Shown: piece after piece, positions 33,034 to 35,335 of the stretch
Layout of the letters: each line of letters starts with the position of its first letter
Numbering within the stretch: the stretch's first letter is position 1
The notes under the pieces: model-generated
The model's database searches: none
What the model saw: only the letters and a program-made list of their open reading frames with translations
Told to the model about the DNA's origin: nothing
Source of the DNA: an uncultured bacterium
GTDB taxonomy: Bacteria > Verrucomicrobiota > Kiritimatiellia > CAIVKH01
Direction of reading: 5' to 3'
DNA: 35,335 nucleotides
Assembly (NCBI GenBank): GCA_937958885.1
Contig: CALGMT010000011.1
Coordinates: 1-35,335 of the forward strand
Position numbers and translations under genes: made by a program

Positions 33034-33645
33034 ATGAAGCGATTGTGGATTTCCGCCGGTCTGGTCGCCCTGATGCTCTCGAGCAACGGCTGCGCCATGT
33101 TCCGCGCCAAGGTGAGCGATGTGAACATCGACAACAGCGACCCGATGCGCGCGCAATTCGACTTCCGCGACCTGCGCACCATTTCGGCCGAGATCGTCGA
33201 CCAGTTCCTCGGTTCGCCGTTTATGAGCCGTCAGACCGACACGCCGACGGTCGCCATCCGCGGGATCGAGAACCGCACCACCGACTATCTCGACACCAAG
33301 GCGCTGACCGACACGATGCGCACCAAGCTCATCCAGTCCGGCCGCGTCCAATTCGTCAATGTCGAGCGGCGCGCCGACCTCGCCGGCGAGCAGGGTTATC
33401 AGGCGGCGAACGCCGCGCCCGGAACCGCGGTCGAAATCGGCCAGCAGGCCGCCGCGCGATACATGTTCACCGGCTCCATCGTCGAAATGACCCAGCGCTC
33501 GCCGCGCCAGGTTCGCGTCAGCAAAACCCGCGAGCGCTTCTATCAGCTCACGGTCGAGGTCACCGACCTCCAGACGGGCCTGATCGCGTGGACCACGCAA
33601 TCCGAGTTCGCGCGCGCCGAGCGCCAGCCGCTCATCGGGTGGTAA
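33034..33645 (+). CDS. LpoB-like lipoprotein (penicillin-binding protein activator family)
   Basis: A 203-residue protein from the ATG at 33034, preceded by AGGAG; an in-frame ATG at 33019 with AAAGAGG upstream is an alternative. It has a lipoprotein-like signal peptide with Cys20 in LMLSSNGC, an imperfect lipobox. The mature part matches the LpoB family: VAIRGIENRTTDYLDTKALTDTMRTKL, then YMFTGSIVEM and FYQLTVEVTDLQTGLIAW. In E. coli LpoB is an outer-membrane lipoprotein that activates PBP1B. Here it pairs with a COG3014 lipoprotein one base downstream, a pairing seen widely in Gram-negative bacteria. Activation of a penicillin-binding protein is family inference. Confidence 0.88.
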   Translation: MKRLWISAGLVALMLSSNGCAMFRAKVSDVNIDNSDPMRAQFDFRDLRTISAEIVDQFLGSPFMSRQTDTPTVAIRGIENRTTDYLDTKALTDTMRTKLIQSGRVQFVNVERRADLAGEQGYQAANAAPGTAVEIGQQAAARYMFTGSIVEMTQRSPRQVRVSKTRERFYQLTVEVTDLQTGLIAWTTQSEFARAERQPLIGW

Positions 33646-33646
33646 C

Positions 33647-34792
33647 GTGAACCGTCGGGCCGCCGTCCGCATCGGGATCGGCGGGGTGGCCGCGGCCGCG
33701 CTGCTCGCGCTGGCCGGCTGCGCCACCCAAGCCCTGAACACTGCGCGCCGCGACTTCTACCAGGGCCGTTTCGACCAGGCCGACCGCGCCCTGGAGCGAA
33801 GGATCCCCAGCAAGGATCGCGTACTATTCTTAATGGAACGGGGCATGATCCGGCTCTTCAACGGCGACTATGAGCGCAGCGCGCGCGACTTCATCGACGC
33901 CTACGATCGCCTCGTCGAACTCGAAACCTACAGCCTCTCGCGCGGCGGCGCCTCGATGGTCGTCAACGACACCGTGCAGGATTTCCGCGGCTTTCCCTAC
34001 GAGCGCACGCTGCTGCACGCGTTCACGGCGAAAAGTCATTTTGGGCGCGGCGCGTGGGAAAATGCCGCCATTGAAGCGCGCCGCCTGATCCAGTCGCTGA
34101 ACCCCGAAGTCCTCGGCAGTTACCCAGACGACGCCTACTCGCGCTACGTCGCGGGCGCCGCGCTCGAACTGATTGGCGATACATCCAACGCGCGTCTGCA
34201 GTATCAAAAAGCCGGCGAACTTGCGCCCGACGCCGGGATCGACCCCGATACCGGACGCCTGGGCGGCGATCCGGCGACTCCGCGAGATGCGGAATTGCTG
34301 GTGTTCGCCATGATGGGCCGCGCCCCGCGCTTGGACAGCGCCAACCTGCCCGACCTCAATGTCTATGCTGAAATCTACGCGGGCGAAAAACGGCTCGGAC
34401 GCTCGTATTTGCTGACCGACACCGCGGACCTCGCATCGACGTCCTACCAAAAAGACGCCGCGCGGCGCGCCGCCAAGACCATCGCGCGCATTGCCGCCAA
34501 AGAGACACTGGCGCATCAAATTGAAAAGGACAACGCGCTGCTCGGCGAACTCACGCGCCTGATCCTGATCGGCATCCTCGAACAGCCCGACACGCGCCGG
34601 TGGGAAACGCTGCCCCGCTACCTCCATGTCGCGCGCGTCCCCTGCCCGCCCGATTTGCGCGAATACACGATCGTCTTCATGAGCGGCAGCGGCGTCCCCA
34701 TCGCGAGGCGCACTGTCACCAATCCGCTGCAGCGGAACGGCGCGCTGTTCGTCTCCTTCGCCCGCGACATTGGCGGGCCGCCCGGCGGATAA
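33647..34792 (+). CDS. COG3014-family lipoprotein
   Basis: A 381-residue lipoprotein starting with GTG at 33647, one base after the stop of the LpoB-like gene. Signal peptide and lipobox LALAGC place the lipidated Cys at 25. The mature part has TPR-like helices (FYQGRFDQADRALERRI, NGDYERSARDFIDAYDRL), then YERTLLHAFTAKSHF and DDAYSRYVAGAALELIGD, as expected for COG3014. A C-terminal beta domain includes GEKRLGRSYLLTDTADLASTSYQ. The gene pair suggests the two act together at the outer membrane; the function of COG3014 proteins is not known in detail. Confidence 0.86.
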   Translation: MNRRAAVRIGIGGVAAAALLALAGCATQALNTARRDFYQGRFDQADRALERRIPSKDRVLFLMERGMIRLFNGDYERSARDFIDAYDRLVELETYSLSRGGASMVVNDTVQDFRGFPYERTLLHAFTAKSHFGRGAWENAAIEARRLIQSLNPEVLGSYPDDAYSRYVAGAALELIGDTSNARLQYQKAGELAPDAGIDPDTGRLGGDPATPRDAELLVFAMMGRAPRLDSANLPDLNVYAEIYAGEKRLGRSYLLTDTADLASTSYQKDAARRAAKTIARIAAKETLAHQIEKDNALLGELTRLILIGILEQPDTRRWETLPRYLHVARVPCPPDLREYTIVFMSGSGVPIARRTVTNPLQRNGALFVSFARDIGGPPGG

Positions 34793-34799
34793 CAGTTAG

Positions 34800-35335
34800 C
34801 CCCACCCTCTCCCGCCGAGCAGGAGAGGCATCAGGCGGAGATTGACTAGCCGGCGGATTTACGGCGCAGAGTTCCTATAAGGGTTGGGGTGAGGGCGACA
34901 ATTCAACAGCCCGTCAGGCTCAGAGATTTCACCCTACCAGTTCATTTCGGCATTTCCGTCGAATGCTGTAGCTCGAGCGCCCCGCGGGCCCGTGGGAGGG
35001 CCATGCCCGGCATCTATCAAATACCCGCCACTTTCACCCCCATGCGAAAATTCAGCGCCTGACCCCTTTGACGGCCAACCCCCTCTCCCGCCACGTGGGA
35101 GAGGGCTGGGGTGAGGGCATCCTTCAAACAGCTCGGCGGGCTCGGAGATCCCGCCCGACCAATTACGTTCGACTTTCAACTGTCATCGCTCCGCCGCTCC
35201 GCCACTGGAGGAGTACAACCGTTTTCCGGCGACAGAGCGGCGGAACTACAGCTCACGATAAAAACAACCGCGCTTATCGCCCGCGTCATCAGCCACCCCC
35301 TCTCCCACTGCGTGGGAGAGGGCTGGGGTGAGGGC
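34800..35335. repeat. Array of about 220-bp repeat units with REP-like palindromes
   Basis: This stretch has no credible gene. It holds three related units. Each includes a palindrome of the type CCCTCTCCC-7 nt-GGGAGAGGG followed by CTGGGGTGAGGGC. Copies 2 and 3 are at 35079-35118 and 35296-35335, with 9-bp perfect stems. Copy 1 (34800-34896) is degenerate: CCTCTCC/GGAGAGG at 34806-34828, separated from its GGTTGGGGTGAGGGC tail by about 50 nt. The GGGGTGAGGGC tails lie 222 and 217 nt apart. After the tail, copies 1 and 2 stay similar for about 55 nt (TTCAA-CAG...GAGAT...ACCA). The array runs off the window end. Confidence 0.8.

Noticed and set aside
34934-35331. Small open frames in the terminal repeat region
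   Set aside because: They cover the palindromic repeats, lack ribosome binding sites and have no recognisable product.
34800-35335. CRISPR array
   Set aside because: The repeats are about 220 nt apart, palindromic and REP-like; there are no short regular spacers and no cas genes.

Overview
The window is about 35.3 kb of GC-rich bacterial chromosome. It mixes core housekeeping genes with secreted proteins of a kind typical of the PVC superphylum. Pointers to a Verrucomicrobiota / Kiritimatiellota / Lentisphaerota-like organism are: a pseudopilin with a G^FTLIE site and a C-terminal H-x-G...DG motif, large DUF11-repeat surface proteins, a PEP-CTERM-like tail, Asp-rich calcium-binding repeats and Ig/fn3-like C-terminal modules. 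This placement is inference from family content; no rRNA or other phylogenetic marker was compared.

Layout. (1) 1-4940, + strand: secreted and surface proteins, namely a DUF11-repeat giant cut by the window start, a PEP-CTERM-like protein, a thrombospondin-3-type repeat protein and a small lipoprotein. (2) 4961-6460, - strand: efp-epmA, elongation factor P and its beta-lysine ligase; a palindrome carrying both stop codons separates epmA from the convergent lipoprotein gene. (3) 6644-11603, + strand: gyrB-gyrA, divergent from efp. (4) 11613-13882, - strand: a DoxX-like membrane protein, a coiled-coil/TPR lipoprotein and an FHA protein. (5) 14035-15768, + strand: a secreted CBM20-esterase. (6) 15873-18337, - strand: lhgO-kamA-tRNA-Ala(CGC), where the kamA stop codon lies inside the tRNA gene. 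(7) 18465-20364, + strand: a divergent Ser/Thr kinase and a flavodoxin-fold NAD(P)H oxidoreductase. (8) 20506-22906, - strand: an ArsR-methyltransferase fusion and ahcY, with a promoter and an operator-like inverted repeat. (9) 23000-24542: an unknown membrane-anchored protein divergent from a pseudopilin. (10) 24588-32845, - strand: rsmD-coaD-DUF177-rpmF-plsX-fabH-fabD-fabG-acpP-fabF-DHH phosphoesterase, a long fatty-acid, phospholipid and ribosome operon whose core order matches E. coli yceD-to-fabF. (11) 33034-34792, + strand: LpoB-like and COG3014 lipoproteins. (12) 34800-35335: non-coding array of about 220-bp units with REP-like palindromes.

How parts may work together. EF-P keeps its modifiable lysine, EpmA keeps the alanine associated with beta-lysine choice, and a KamA-type lysine 2,3-aminomutase with complete iron-sulfur, PLP and substrate residues lies 10 kb away. 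All components for beta-lysylated EF-P are therefore present, but with a KamA-type rather than an EpmB-type mutase. The ArsR-methyltransferase/ahcY pair looks like a self-regulated S-adenosylhomocysteine recycling unit. Several genes have a -10-like hexamer 6-10 nt before the start codon and no Shine-Dalgarno sequence, suggesting leaderless transcripts. No clear new defence, CRISPR or mobile system is visible.
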